Part shown: in pieces, positions 1 through 7,896 of the stretch
Layout of the letters: every line of letters begins with the position of its first letter
Position numbering within the stretch: position 1 is the first letter of the stretch
Assembly (NCBI GenBank): GCA_023249375.1
Contig: JAHFCT010000003.1
Span: forward strand, 85,979 to 149,978
DNA: 64,000 nucleotides
Source of the DNA: Gemmatimonadota bacterium
Lineage (GTDB): Bacteria > Gemmatimonadota > Gemmatimonadetes > Gemmatimonadales > Gemmatimonadaceae
Direction of reading: 5' to 3'
Translations under genes and position numbers: made by a program
Notes under the pieces: generated by a model
Told to the model about the DNA's origin: nothing
Seen by the model: only the letters and a program-made list of their open reading frames with translations
Databases searched by the model: none

Positions 1-1
1 T

Positions 2-1264
2 GCGGATCTCGGCATCACCGAGTGGACGCTGTCGAACGGCCTTCGCGTGCTGCTCAAGCCCACCGATTTCAAGAACGACCAGGTGCTGCTGAGCGGGCGG
101 CGGCCGGGCGGATTTTCCCTCTTGAACGACGCCGATCACAACATCGCGACGCTCTCCGATTTCGTCCTCGGCGGCGCCGGTGAGTTCAGCGACAACCAGC
201 TGCGGCGCATGCTCAACGGAAAGGTCGCCAGCGCGGCGGTCTCCGTGAATGAGAATGGCGAGACCGCCTACGGCACGGCCTCGCCGCGCGACTTGCCGAC
301 GATGTTCGAACTGCTCTGGCTGAGCGCCACCGCGCCGCGGCTCGACACCGCGCTCTTTGCGGCGGGACGCTCGATGATGAAAGCCGCGATGCAGAACAGC
401 CGGAACACGCCGGAGCAGGCGTTTGGCGACACGATCTCGGTGGTGATGGCCAACTACCATCCGCGCTTCCGCCTTTTCCAACCCGAACAGCTCGATTCGC
501 TCGACGTGATGCGCGCCTATGCGCTGTACAAAGGCCGGTTCGCCACGTTCCGCGGCTTCACGTTCTATCTCGTCGGCAACTTCACGCTCGACGGCATTCG
601 TCCGCTCGTCGAGCGGTACCTCGGCGCGCTGCCGACCGCGGGCACGACGGAATCGTTCGTTGATCGCGGCATCCGTCCGCCAAAGGGCGTGGTCAGCCGC
701 ATCGTGCGCAAGGGCACGGATGCCAAGGCCGAATCGCGCATCGAGTTTCACGGTGACTTCGCCTACTCGTGGGAGAATCGGCTGGAGCTCGATGCGCTGC
801 GCCAGCTCCTCGAGATGCGATTCCGTGAGGCGCTGCGCGAGGACAAGAGCGGGACATACGGCGTCGGCGTGAGCGCCAGCGGCAGCTGGATTCCGTACAA
901 GCAGTACAGCGTCTCGTTCAACTTCGAGTCGGCGCCCGAGCGCGTCGAGGAATTGTCGGCGGCCGCCTTCGCCGTCATCGACTCGGTGAAGCGCACCGGG
1001 CCCACCGACGACGAGATGGCCAAGATCCGCGAGACGTTCCTTCGTTCGCACGAGACCGGCCTGCGCGAAAACTCGGCGTGGCTTGGCTGGATGAACGACC
1101 ACGATGAGGATGGACGCGACCAGCACGCCACCATCGAGTACCCGTCACTCGTGAAGAAGCTGACCGGCGCGCAGCTGCGCGATGCCGCGCGGCGCTACCT
1201 CGATATCACGCAGTACGCGCGCTTCACGCTGCTTCCAGAAGAGGCGCGCAAGCCGTCGCCGTAA
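2..1264 (+). CDS. M16 (insulinase/pitrilysin-like) peptidase, C-terminal part, 5' truncated
   Basis: The reading frame is open from the window edge, so the start and the N-terminal half are missing. What remains resembles the second half of a two-lobed M16 peptidase: an opening WTLSNGLRVLLKPTDFK strand of the kind that begins an M16 domain, a mid-region helix, and the late RxDKSGTYGV motif typical of the inactive C-terminal lobe (about residues 265-275 of the visible part). The zinc motif HXXEH is not in this portion and would lie upstream of the window. Proteins of this type are usually secreted or periplasmic. The gene ends with TAA, 6 bp before the stop of the convergent ferredoxin-like gene. 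Confidence 0.85.
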   Translation, partial: ADLGITEWTLSNGLRVLLKPTDFKNDQVLLSGRRPGGFSLLNDADHNIATLSDFVLGGAGEFSDNQLRRMLNGKVASAAVSVNENGETAYGTASPRDLPTMFELLWLSATAPRLDTALFAAGRSMMKAAMQNSRNTPEQAFGDTISVVMANYHPRFRLFQPEQLDSLDVMRAYALYKGRFATFRGFTFYLVGNFTLDGIRPLVERYLGALPTAGTTESFVDRGIRPPKGVVSRIVRKGTDAKAESRIEFHGDFAYSWENRLELDALRQLLEMRFREALREDKSGTYGVGVSASGSWIPYKQYSVSFNFESAPERVEELSAAAFAVIDSVKRTGPTDDEMAKIRETFLRSHETGLRENSAWLGWMNDHDEDGRDQHATIEYPSLVKKLTGAQLRDAARRYLDITQYARFTLLPEEARKPSP

Positions 1265-1270
1265 CCGTCG

Positions 1271-1591
1271 CTACAGCGGAAGCTTGTTTTCCCCTGGCGG
1301 CGCGACGTAGCGCAGCGCCTCCACCGGCTGGCCACCCTGCAGATGTTCGCCGACGATTTGCGCCGCATCCGCCGGCTTCACCGCGTGATACCAGACGTCG
1401 TCAGGATAGACGACGACCATGGGTCCGTGCCCGCACTGCCCGAGGCACCCCGAGTGATTGACCCGCACGCGATCCTTGATGCCGGCCTCGACCACGGCGG
1501 CGCGAAGCGCGGTGAAGACATCCTTGGAATCCTGCGTTGGGCACGTCTTGCCCGACGTACAAACGAACACGTGATGCTGGTATTGTCCCAT
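1271..1591 (-). CDS. Thioredoxin-fold [2Fe-2S] ferredoxin-like protein
   Basis: This 106-residue protein has the four-cysteine pattern of thioredoxin-like 2Fe-2S ferredoxins. One pair is near the N-terminus (CTSGKTC, residues 11-17) and one is in CLGQCGHGP (about residues 49-53). The length fits a stand-alone small ferredoxin rather than a NuoE subunit. It is probably a cytoplasmic one-electron carrier; the partner cannot be told from the context. The ATG start is preceded by a purine-rich stretch (GGGG). It is transcribed divergently from csaA, with 74 bp between the two starts. Confidence 0.85.
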   Translation of the reverse strand: MGQYQHHVFVCTSGKTCPTQDSKDVFTALRAAVVEAGIKDRVRVNHSGCLGQCGHGPMVVVYPDDVWYHAVKPADAAQIVGEHLQGGQPVEALRYVAPPGENKLPL

Positions 1592-1665
1592 ACCCCAAGC
1601 TAGCAGAACGCGTCGAGCACGCGCGAGGCGATGCGGCGCCGCTCGAGGCTCGCTACTTTCGGCGC

Positions 1666-1998
1666 ATGCCGACTCCCCAGGATTTCTTCGACATCGACAT
1701 TCGCGTGGGCACCGTGCTCAGCGCCGAGCCGTTTGCGCGCGCCGTCAAGCCGTCCATTCGGCTTGCGATCGACTTCGGCCCCGAGTTGGGGATCAAACAT
1801 TCGAGTGCGCAGCTCACCGTACACTACACGCCCGAGTCACTGGTCGGCCGTCAGGTGCTGGCCGTCACAAACATCGGCACGCGCAACATCGCCGGCTTCA
1901 CCAGCGAGGTGCTCGTGCTTGGCGCGATGCCGGCGGCGACTGAGGTGGTTCTGCTGAAGGTGGATCATCCGGTGGCGAACGGGGTGAGGATCGGATAG
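1666..1998 (+). CDS. csaA: CsaA-like tRNA-binding-domain protein
   Basis: The product is 110 residues, the normal CsaA length, and is essentially one OB-fold tRNA-binding domain. Diagnostic pieces are FFDIDIRVGTVLSAE near the N-terminus, IDFGPELGIKHSSAQ in the middle and the ending VDHPVANGVRIG. CsaA proteins have chaperone-like activity linked to protein export and can bind tRNA. I chose the ATG at 1666 because the family begins about eight residues before the first conserved strand; the open frame further upstream has no family resemblance. Confidence 0.92.
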   Translation: MPTPQDFFDIDIRVGTVLSAEPFARAVKPSIRLAIDFGPELGIKHSSAQLTVHYTPESLVGRQVLAVTNIGTRNIAGFTSEVLVLGAMPAATEVVLLKVDHPVANGVRIG

Positions 1999-2010
1999 AC
2001 GCAGCTGGTC

Positions 2011-2163
2011 GATGGTAGATGATGGATGGATGGTAGATGGTAGACTCGCGGCGGCCATCGGTTGAGATTTCCCTGAGGGGATCGCTCCGTGTCGGTCGTC
2101 GGCCGCCTACCGTCGGCTCTCTGTTTTCTGCCATCTGCCATCTACCATCTCCCCTCTGCCCTC
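2011..2163. repeat. Heptamer repeat locus H1 (two-armed)
   Basis: The left arm at 2011-2045 is made of GATGGTA/GATG units. The right arm at 2127-2161 is five in-register heptamers (TCTGCCA, TCTGCCA, TCTACCA, TCTCCCC, TCTGCCC). The arms are roughly reverse complements about 80 bp apart, so they could pair. The right arm ends two bases before the ATG of the OsmC-like gene. No hairpin with a T-tract was seen between the arms. Related units occur near 10.5, 22.0, 52.4, 59.2, 59.9 and 62.2 kb. Confidence 0.85.
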
Positions 2164-2583
2164 ATGTCCATTCGCGCTGACAATCGCGTCGCCATCTCCT
2201 GGGCCGGTGAACATCGCTTCGATGCCGGCCGTCCTGACGGTCCGCAGATTCGCGTCGATGCCTCGGCGCAGACGGGACCCGGGCCCGTCGACACCCTGCT
2301 CATCGGACTCGGCTGCTGCACGGGCGTGGATGTCGTGGACATTCTTGCCAAGCGGCGCACGCCGGTGGAATCGATGAGTATCGAGGTACAGGGCGAGCGG
2401 CGCGAGACCGTACCGCGCCGCGTCACGAAGGCGCACCTCGTCTACCGCATTGATGGTGCCGGCATCGAGCGCGTCCACGTCGAACGCGCCGTCGAGCTGG
2501 CGGTGACCAAGTACTGCAGCGTCCGCGATTCACTCGACCCCGCCACACCGGTCACCTGGTCGGTGATTCTCAACGGCACCTGA
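2164..2583 (+). CDS. OsmC/Ohr family protein
   Basis: This 139-residue protein looks like an OsmC-fold peroxide-reducing or organic-hydroperoxide protein. The first half has the dimer-forming strands. It is followed by the helix carrying the first conserved cysteine (GLGCCTGVDVVDILAKRR, about residues 55-72), and the second cysteine is in KYCSVRDSL near residue 117. The paired cysteines are the redox centre in this family. The ATG at 2164 is chosen because everything upstream in frame is repeat H1. Confidence 0.88.
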   Translation: MSIRADNRVAISWAGEHRFDAGRPDGPQIRVDASAQTGPGPVDTLLIGLGCCTGVDVVDILAKRRTPVESMSIEVQGERRETVPRRVTKAHLVYRIDGAGIERVHVERAVELAVTKYCSVRDSLDPATPVTWSVILNGT

Positions 2584-2715
2584 ACCAATTCCGTCGTCCG
2601 CACGTAGGGAGTCCAGTACGTCGCGGCCGCGCGGTTGCCCTGCACCGAGCGCGCCGCGAGTCGTTCACACAAAGCCCCTCGCACCTTCCATCTCCAACGC
2701 ACGGAGTTGTGCGGA

Positions 2716-4794
2716 ATGCGCATCAGTCTCAGAATGCTGCTCGCCGTGTCGGCAGCGCTGCCGTTCGCCACGCCGGCCTCGGCGCAGGTCTGGCTTAACG
2801 CCGACACCACCAAGCGAGTCAATCAGTCCAACTTCCGCGCCCTCGAGGACTGGCCCTCGGCCAATGATCTTCGCCGCGCGTCGGGCGCCCCAGGCGCCAG
2901 GTACTGGCAGCAGCAGGTCGACTACAGCATCAAGGTGTCGCTCGACACGACGACGCACCGGCTGACCGGCAGCGAAGTGGTGACCTACCACAACAACTCG
3001 CCGGACAAGCTCAGCTACCTGTGGTTCCAGCTCGACCAGAACATTGAAAAGCCCGATGCGCGCGCTGCGTTCACGCGCGCCGCGCTCCCGAAGTCGGTCC
3101 CGACCGATCCGCGCTTCCGCCGGTATCTCCTCGGCACCGGTTTTGAGGGCGGGTACACGCTAGCCCGGGTCCAGCTCCTCGACGCGCAGGGCAAGGCGAA
3201 AGACGCGCATTACACGCTCAACGGCACCGAGCTGCGCATCGACTTGTCTGGCCCGCTCGGCTCGGGGCAGGCGGTAAAGGTGGCGATCGACTGGTCGCAC
3301 GAGGTGCCCGAAGGAGGGCGCAACGGCCGCGGGCAGAAGGAGAAGCTGAAGGACGGCTGGGAGTACGAGAACGCGCAGTGGTTCCCGCGCGCCGCCGTCT
3401 ACGACGACGTGAACGGCTGGCAGACCAACCAGTTCCTCGGCTCGGGCGAGTTCTATCTCGAGTTCGGCAACTACGACGTCAGCATTACCGTGCCGCACGA
3501 CCACATCGTGCGCGCCACGGGCATGCTTCAGAACCAGGCCGAGGTGCTGACCGCCACGCAGCTCGCCCGCCTCAAGCAGGCGTTCGCCGCCGATACGCCG
3601 GTCTACATCGTCAAGCCCGAGGAAATTGCGACCAAGGCGGCCCGCCCCGCCGGGACGGGCAACCTGACATGGCACTTCACCGCGCAGAACGTGCGCGATT
3701 TCTCGTGGGCGTCGTCGCGCGGCTTCGCGTGGGACGCGATGGGCTTCCGGTACGAGAAGGGCGGCCGGCTCATCGAACTGCACTCGGTCTACCCGCGTGA
3801 AGCGATGCCGCTGTGGAACCGCATCAGCACCAAGGCAATTCGGCAGACGATGATCACCTACGGGCGCATGGCGTTCGAGTATCCATACCCGCAGGCGTCG
3901 AACGTGCACGGCACGGTAGGCGGCATGGAGTACCCGATGATCGCCTTCTGCGGCGCGCGCCCCAAGCCGGATGGTTCCTACGACAAGTCGCTTGAGCGCG
4001 GCCTGATTGGCGTCACGATCCACGAAGTCGGGCACAACTGGTTCCCGATGATCGTCGCGTCCGACGAGCGCATGTGGACGTGGATGGACGAGGGGCTCAA
4101 CTCGTTCCTCGAGCACTACGGCGAGGGCGAGTTCGACAAGGAGTGGTCCGCCGATCAGCGGCCGGGTTCGGCGAAGAGCATCGCCAACTTCATGCGGACG
4201 AACCAGCCGGTGCCGATCATGACGCACTCGGATCTGCAGATGCGCGCGTTCGGCGCCAATGGCTACACCAAGCCGGCAAGCGGGCTGGTGATGCTGCGCG
4301 AGCACATCGTCACGCCCGAGACCTTCGACCAGGCGTTCCGCGGCTACAGCCAGCGCTGGATGTTCAAGCACCCGCAGCCCGCGGATTTCTTCCGCTCCAT
4401 GGAAGACGGGCTCGGCGAATCGCTCAACTGGTTCTGGCGCGGCTGGTTCTACACGGCGTACGCCAATGACCAGGCCATTGCGAACGTCGAGCGCCAGAGC
4501 AGCAAGGAACTGATGGGTGACGAATCGAAGGGCACGGGCTACTTCCGCATCAGCATCGAGCAGAAGGGCGGCATCGTGATGCCGGTGGAGATGGACATCA
4601 CCTTCACCGACGGCACCTCGCAGCGCGTGAAGCTCCCGGCCGACATTTGGCGGGCCAACGAGAAGCAGTTCACGTACGGGATGTTCTCAAGCAAGGACAT
4701 CGCGCAGGTGGTGCTCGACCCGGACGAGGCATTCGCCGACATCAACCGCGCGAACAACACGTGGAAGAAGCCGGCCGTTGCGCCGGTGCCCTGA
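2716..4794 (+). CDS. Secreted M1-family metallopeptidase (aminopeptidase N-like)
   Basis: The 692-residue product begins with a signal peptide (MRISLRMLLAVSAALPF..., cleavage expected after ASA-Q). The gluzincin core is clear: GGMEY at residues 402-406 corresponds to the GxMEN exopeptidase motif, HEVGH at 436-440 gives two zinc ligands and E435+1 is the general base, and E459 in WMDEGLNSF completes HEXXH-X18-E. Enzymes of this type remove N-terminal residues from peptides outside the cytoplasm. The replacement of MEN by MEY is common in secreted M1 paralogues. The ATG at 2716 starts the signal peptide directly. Confidence 0.93.
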   Translation: MRISLRMLLAVSAALPFATPASAQVWLNADTTKRVNQSNFRALEDWPSANDLRRASGAPGARYWQQQVDYSIKVSLDTTTHRLTGSEVVTYHNNSPDKLSYLWFQLDQNIEKPDARAAFTRAALPKSVPTDPRFRRYLLGTGFEGGYTLARVQLLDAQGKAKDAHYTLNGTELRIDLSGPLGSGQAVKVAIDWSHEVPEGGRNGRGQKEKLKDGWEYENAQWFPRAAVYDDVNGWQTNQFLGSGEFYLEFGNYDVSITVPHDHIVRATGMLQNQAEVLTATQLARLKQAFAADTPVYIVKPEEIATKAARPAGTGNLTWHFTAQNVRDFSWASSRGFAWDAMGFRYEKGGRLIELHSVYPREAMPLWNRISTKAIRQTMITYGRMAFEYPYPQASNVHGTVGGMEYPMIAFCGARPKPDGSYDKSLERGLIGVTIHEVGHNWFPMIVASDERMWTWMDEGLNSFLEHYGEGEFDKEWSADQRPGSAKSIANFMRTNQPVPIMTHSDLQMRAFGANGYTKPASGLVMLREHIVTPETFDQAFRGYSQRWMFKHPQPADFFRSMEDGLGESLNWFWRGWFYTAYANDQAIANVERQSSKELMGDESKGTGYFRISIEQKGGIVMPVEMDITFTDGTSQRVKLPADIWRANEKQFTYGMFSSKDIAQVVLDPDEAFADINRANNTWKKPAVAPVP

Positions 4795-4828
4795 TGTTCT
4801 AGCTGGCGTTCGTGGGCAGAATGGTCTT

Positions 4829-4969
4829 ACTGACTACCACGGATGAATCGGATGGGCACGGATTAACACGGATCACGCAACAAAGAAGAAGGGGACCCCG
4901 ATGTCGGGTCCCCTTTCTCTTGTTTGATCCGTGCCATCCGTCAAATCCGTGTCATCCGTGGTAGGCAGT
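4829..4969. repeat. ATCCGTG-type palindromic element A
   Basis: The element has a left arm of CACGGAT units (4834-4875), a central hairpin, and a right arm of ATCCGTG units spaced about 9 bp (4926-4963). Its ends are imperfect inverted copies: ACTGACTACCACGGAT on the left and ATCCGTGGTAGGCAGT on the right. It lies between two convergent genes (M1 peptidase and MoaB-type). No open frame lies inside it. Two more copies lie near 15.9 and 30.0 kb. Confidence 0.9.
4887..4920. terminator. Bidirectional terminator hairpin inside element A
   Basis: The stem GGGGACCC (4891-4898) pairs with GGGTCCCC (4906-4913) around a 7-base loop. A-rich sequence precedes it and TTTCTCTTGTTT follows, so it can terminate in both directions. 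It serves the convergent genes ending at 4794 and 4996. Confidence 0.85.
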
Positions 4970-4995
4970 AGATCTCCCCGTCGACACGACGCGAA

Positions 4996-5535
4996 CTATC
5001 GCCGCAACTCGCGCAGTGCATGCTTGAGCTCGGGCAAGATCAGCCGTGTCATCGCCAACTCCACGGCCGCGCGTGAGCCGGGCATCACCACCACGAACTT
5101 TCCGCGCGCCGCGCCGGCGAGTGCGCGCGTGAGCATCGCGGCGGCGCCGATCTGCTCCTGAAAACTCAGCACGCGGAACAACTCGCCAAAACCCGGCAAC
5201 TCGCGCTCGAGTAGTGGACGCACGACCTCGACGGTCCGGTCGCGCGAGCCGAGTCCCGTGCCACCGGTGCAGAGCACCACATCCAGGTCAGTGCGCGCGA
5301 GCACCTGATCAATGGCCAAGCGGAGTGGGCCTTCATCGTTGCTCAGCAGTTCTCGCACCACCACCGCGTGCCCCGCGCCGGCAAGCAGTTGCGCGATCAG
5401 CGCACCCGATTCGTCGGTGGCGAGCGTGCGCGAATCGCTGACCGTGAACACGGCACAGCGCGCGCCATCGCGGCGCGCCGAGTCCTCGCGATGCGCCTCT
5501 GTGCTCGGTGAATGCCCGCCGCCGGTCTGCGTCAC
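4996..5535 (-). CDS. moaB: MoaB/MogA-type molybdopterin-binding protein
   Basis: This 179-residue protein has the MoCF-BD (molybdopterin-binding) fold: the opening strand FTVSDSRTLATDESG, then the signature GGTGLGSRDRTVEVVRPLLE (about residues 90-109), then FGELFRVLSFQEIGAAAM-type sequence and MPGSRAAVELAM. MogA-type proteins adenylylate molybdopterin before molybdenum insertion. MoaB proteins are close relatives, and the two cannot be separated here. A molybdenum hydroxylase is encoded at 60.4-63.2 kb, so the cell needs the cofactor. The gene lies 13 bp downstream of the TPR gene and is probably co-transcribed with it. Confidence 0.88.
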   Translation of the reverse strand: MTQTGGGHSPSTEAHREDSARRDGARCAVFTVSDSRTLATDESGALIAQLLAGAGHAVVVRELLSNDEGPLRLAIDQVLARTDLDVVLCTGGTGLGSRDRTVEVVRPLLERELPGFGELFRVLSFQEQIGAAAMLTRALAGAARGKFVVVMPGSRAAVELAMTRLILPELKHALRELRR

Positions 5536-5548
5536 GACTTGAACCTAG

Positions 5549-6511
5549 CTACTTCAGCGCGCCCAGCGCACGCTGCGCCTGGCCGTTGCGGGGATCGAGC
5601 TTGAGAGCCAGCTCATACTCGGCGCGCGCCGCTGACTTGTCACCACGGCGCTCGGCGATGTTGCCCAGGCGCAGGTGTGCGGCGCTCGGCGACGGTGCGT
5701 TTGGTGGCGGCGCGGCGGCGAGGTATTTCTTCAGTGCCTCTTCGCCCCGATCCAGCTGCTGACCCGACGCTGCAGCCAAGCGTCCGATCTGGTACAGCGC
5801 CGCGAGGTCCGACGGACGCCGCTTCTGGTAGGCCTCGATCAGCGCAAATGCCTCGGCCGCCCGCGCATGGTCCGCCAGCCAATTCGCATAACTCGCGGAC
5901 GCCGCCATCGAATCTGGATACTCGGCGGTCAGTGACTTGAGCGTTCGCTCGACGGTCGCCTGATCCTTGGCGCGCGCCGCCGCGTTCACGGTGAGAAACA
6001 GGCCACGATAGCGGTTGCGGCGCACGACCTCCGCCACCTCTTCGCGCGCCTTTTCGTTGCTGCCGCCCATCACGCCGGGCGCCATGACGTAGAACTGCCA
6101 GCGCAGCTCGCGCGCGTCGAGGTTGTCGGGATCGAGCTCAATGGCGCGGTCCACCGTGGTCTTCACGCGGCGCGCCAGAAACGGCTGCCGCAGCACGTTC
6201 GCCCGCTCCGCCTGCACGCCAACCGCACGCGCCAGCCAGAGCTGCGCGTCACTGCGCTTCGGGTCGATCTTGGTGGCCTGCGCGAACCAGTCTTCGGCGT
6301 CGCTTGCCTTGTCTTCCGCGAGCAGCGTCCGGCCATACCAGATGGCCGCGTCGGCGTTGCGCGGCTGCGCTTTCACCGCGTTCGCGAAGAAGGCGTGCGC
6401 CTCCGGCCAATGGCGCGCATTGTACTGCGCGATGCCGGGGCCGAGGTCGGCGGATTGCGCGGCAAGGGATGTTGCCCTCGCCAGCAGGAACAGCAGGACG
6501 AAGAGGCGCAT
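5549..6511 (-). CDS. Secreted TPR-repeat protein
   Basis: The product is 320 residues with an N-terminal signal peptide (MRLFVLLFLLARATSLAAQ). It is followed by several tetratricopeptide repeats, clearest at the first two (YNARHWPEAHAFF..., RTLLAEDKASDAEDWF) and the last (RRGDKSAARAEYELALKLDPRNGQAQ). Such proteins are scaffolds for protein-protein contacts; no enzyme domain is visible. A start seven codons further upstream (6532) is possible, but the hydrophobic signal begins at 6511. The gene lies 54 bp downstream of rsgA and 13 bp upstream of the MoaB-type gene. Confidence 0.82.
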   Translation of the reverse strand: MRLFVLLFLLARATSLAAQSADLGPGIAQYNARHWPEAHAFFANAVKAQPRNADAAIWYGRTLLAEDKASDAEDWFAQATKIDPKRSDAQLWLARAVGVQAERANVLRQPFLARRVKTTVDRAIELDPDNLDARELRWQFYVMAPGVMGGSNEKAREEVAEVVRRNRYRGLFLTVNAAARAKDQATVERTLKSLTAEYPDSMAASASYANWLADHARAAEAFALIEAYQKRRPSDLAALYQIGRLAAASGQQLDRGEEALKKYLAAAPPPNAPSPSAAHLRLGNIAERRGDKSAARAEYELALKLDPRNGQAQRALGALK

Positions 6512-6565
6512 GACTCGTGGACTGATGTACACGTGCGACGTTGGTGGTCGACTCGCCGGCTCCGG

Positions 6566-7501
6566 CTAGTACCGCTTTTCGCTCTCCTCGAGTTCCGCGC
6601 GGAGTTTCACGTAGCTGTCATACCGTTCCGACGACACACCGCCGCGCGCCACGCCAGCGCGCACGGCGCATTCGGGCTCGGAGAGATGGCGGCAGTCCTG
6701 AAAGCGGCACTCGCCCAGCATCGGACGGAACTCGGGAAAACAATGGTCGAGTTCTTCCGACGGCAATCCCCACATCCCGACTTCGCGCAGTCCCGGTGTA
6801 TCCACCACGTAGCCGCCGCCCGGCAGCGGCACCAGCACTGCGCCCACCGTGGTGTGCCGTCCCTTGTTCACGGATTCGGAAATCTCGCCGACGCGCAGGT
6901 TCAGGCCGGGATAGAGCGCGTTGATCAGCGACGACTTGCCGACGCCGCTCGGGCCGGTGAGCGCGCTGGTTCGGTTCACCAGCACGGCGCGCAACTCGTC
7001 CAGTCCCGCGGGCCGCTTGACGCTGGTGCGATGCACGGGATAGCCCGCTCGCTCGTAGTCGGCGGCGAGCGCGTCGATGGGCGCGGCGTCCTCAACAAGG
7101 TCCACCTTGTTCAGCACGAGGCGCGCCGGCAGTTCGTTTCCCTCGGCGATCACGAGAAAGCGGTCGATCATCCGCACGTGCGGTTCCGGCTTGGCAACCG
7201 AAAAGACGATCACCACTTGATCGACGTTGGCGACCACAATGCGCTCGCCGCGTCCGCCACCCGGCGTGCGGCGTGCGAGCTGCGTGCGGCGCGGATGAAT
7301 GCCGGTGATGCTCCACGCGCCGCCGCGCGCGTCTTCGGTGATATCCACGTCGTCGCCCACCGCGAGCTTCTCGAACTTCGATTCCTGCTTCAGGCGCCCG
7401 CGCAAGGATGCGTCACGTTCCGTGCCGTCGAGCGCGCGGACGCGCCAGACACCGCCCGTGCCGCTCAGCACCACGCCTCGCAGCAGCACCGCGGCCGTCA
7501 C
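6566..7501 (-). CDS. rsgA: Ribosome small-subunit biogenesis GTPase RsgA
   Basis: This is a circularly permuted GTPase of 311 residues that acts late in 30S maturation. An N-terminal OB-fold comes first, then the G motifs in permuted order: NKVD at 131-134, P-loop GPSGVGKSS at 183-191 and DTPGLRE near 234-240. The C-terminal zinc site is complete (C265, C270, H272, C278). The GTG start overlaps the TGA stop of the small gene upstream in a GTGA arrangement, so translation is probably coupled. Confidence 0.96.
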   Translation of the reverse strand: MTAAVLLRGVVLSGTGGVWRVRALDGTERDASLRGRLKQESKFEKLAVGDDVDITEDARGGAWSITGIHPRRTQLARRTPGGGRGERIVVANVDQVVIVFSVAKPEPHVRMIDRFLVIAEGNELPARLVLNKVDLVEDAAPIDALAADYERAGYPVHRTSVKRPAGLDELRAVLVNRTSALTGPSGVGKSSLINALYPGLNLRVGEISESVNKGRHTTVGAVLVPLPGGGYVVDTPGLREVGMWGLPSEELDHCFPEFRPMLGECRFQDCRHLSEPECAVRAGVARGGVSSERYDSYVKLRAELEESEKRY

Positions 7502-7896
7502 GGCGCGTCATCCTCGCGCATCACGTCAATCCAGCGGCGGCCGCGGTCGCCGTCTCGGGCCGCCACGAGTGCGTCGAGCAGCCGCTGGCATTCCGTGAGC
7601 GGCATCGCGCTGGCCAGCGCCTGCGCCTCATCGGCGGTGTTTGCGAACGTGAGGAAGTCCGTTTCGAGATGCCCGTCGATGCCCTGCTCGCCCATCCGCC
7701 GCCACTGGAGGAAGACGAGATACGCGCCGAAGGGCCGCGCGGCATCGCCCGTGTCATCGGTCAGCACTTCGAGCGAGTACGACAGCCCATCGCGCCCTTC
7801 GAGCGCCGCGGCGCGCCCATGCACCGCCGCATACCCGCCGACGGTGTGCTCGTCGCCGCGCGAAGGGTCGGGGGGCAGGAACCGTCCCGTACTCAC
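7498..7896 (-). CDS. Conserved-looking protein of unknown function between proline dehydrogenase and rsgA
   Basis: I do not recognise a family. The product is 132 residues, soluble, without a signal peptide or membrane segment. Its second half has a helical look (TADEAQALASAMPLTECQRLLDALV). Both ends are fixed by neighbours: the GTG start at 7896 shares bases with the proline dehydrogenase stop (GTGA), and its own TGA shares bases with the rsgA GTG. A longer reading from 7989 would overlap the dehydrogenase by about 100 bp and is less likely. The tight coupling and normal codon use argue that it is a real gene. Confidence 0.75.
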   Translation of the reverse strand: MSTGRFLPPDPSRGDEHTVGGYAAVHGRAAALEGRDGLSYSLEVLTDDTGDAARPFGAYLVFLQWRRMGEQGIDGHLETDFLTFANTADEAQALASAMPLTECQRLLDALVAARDGDRGRRWIDVMREDDAP

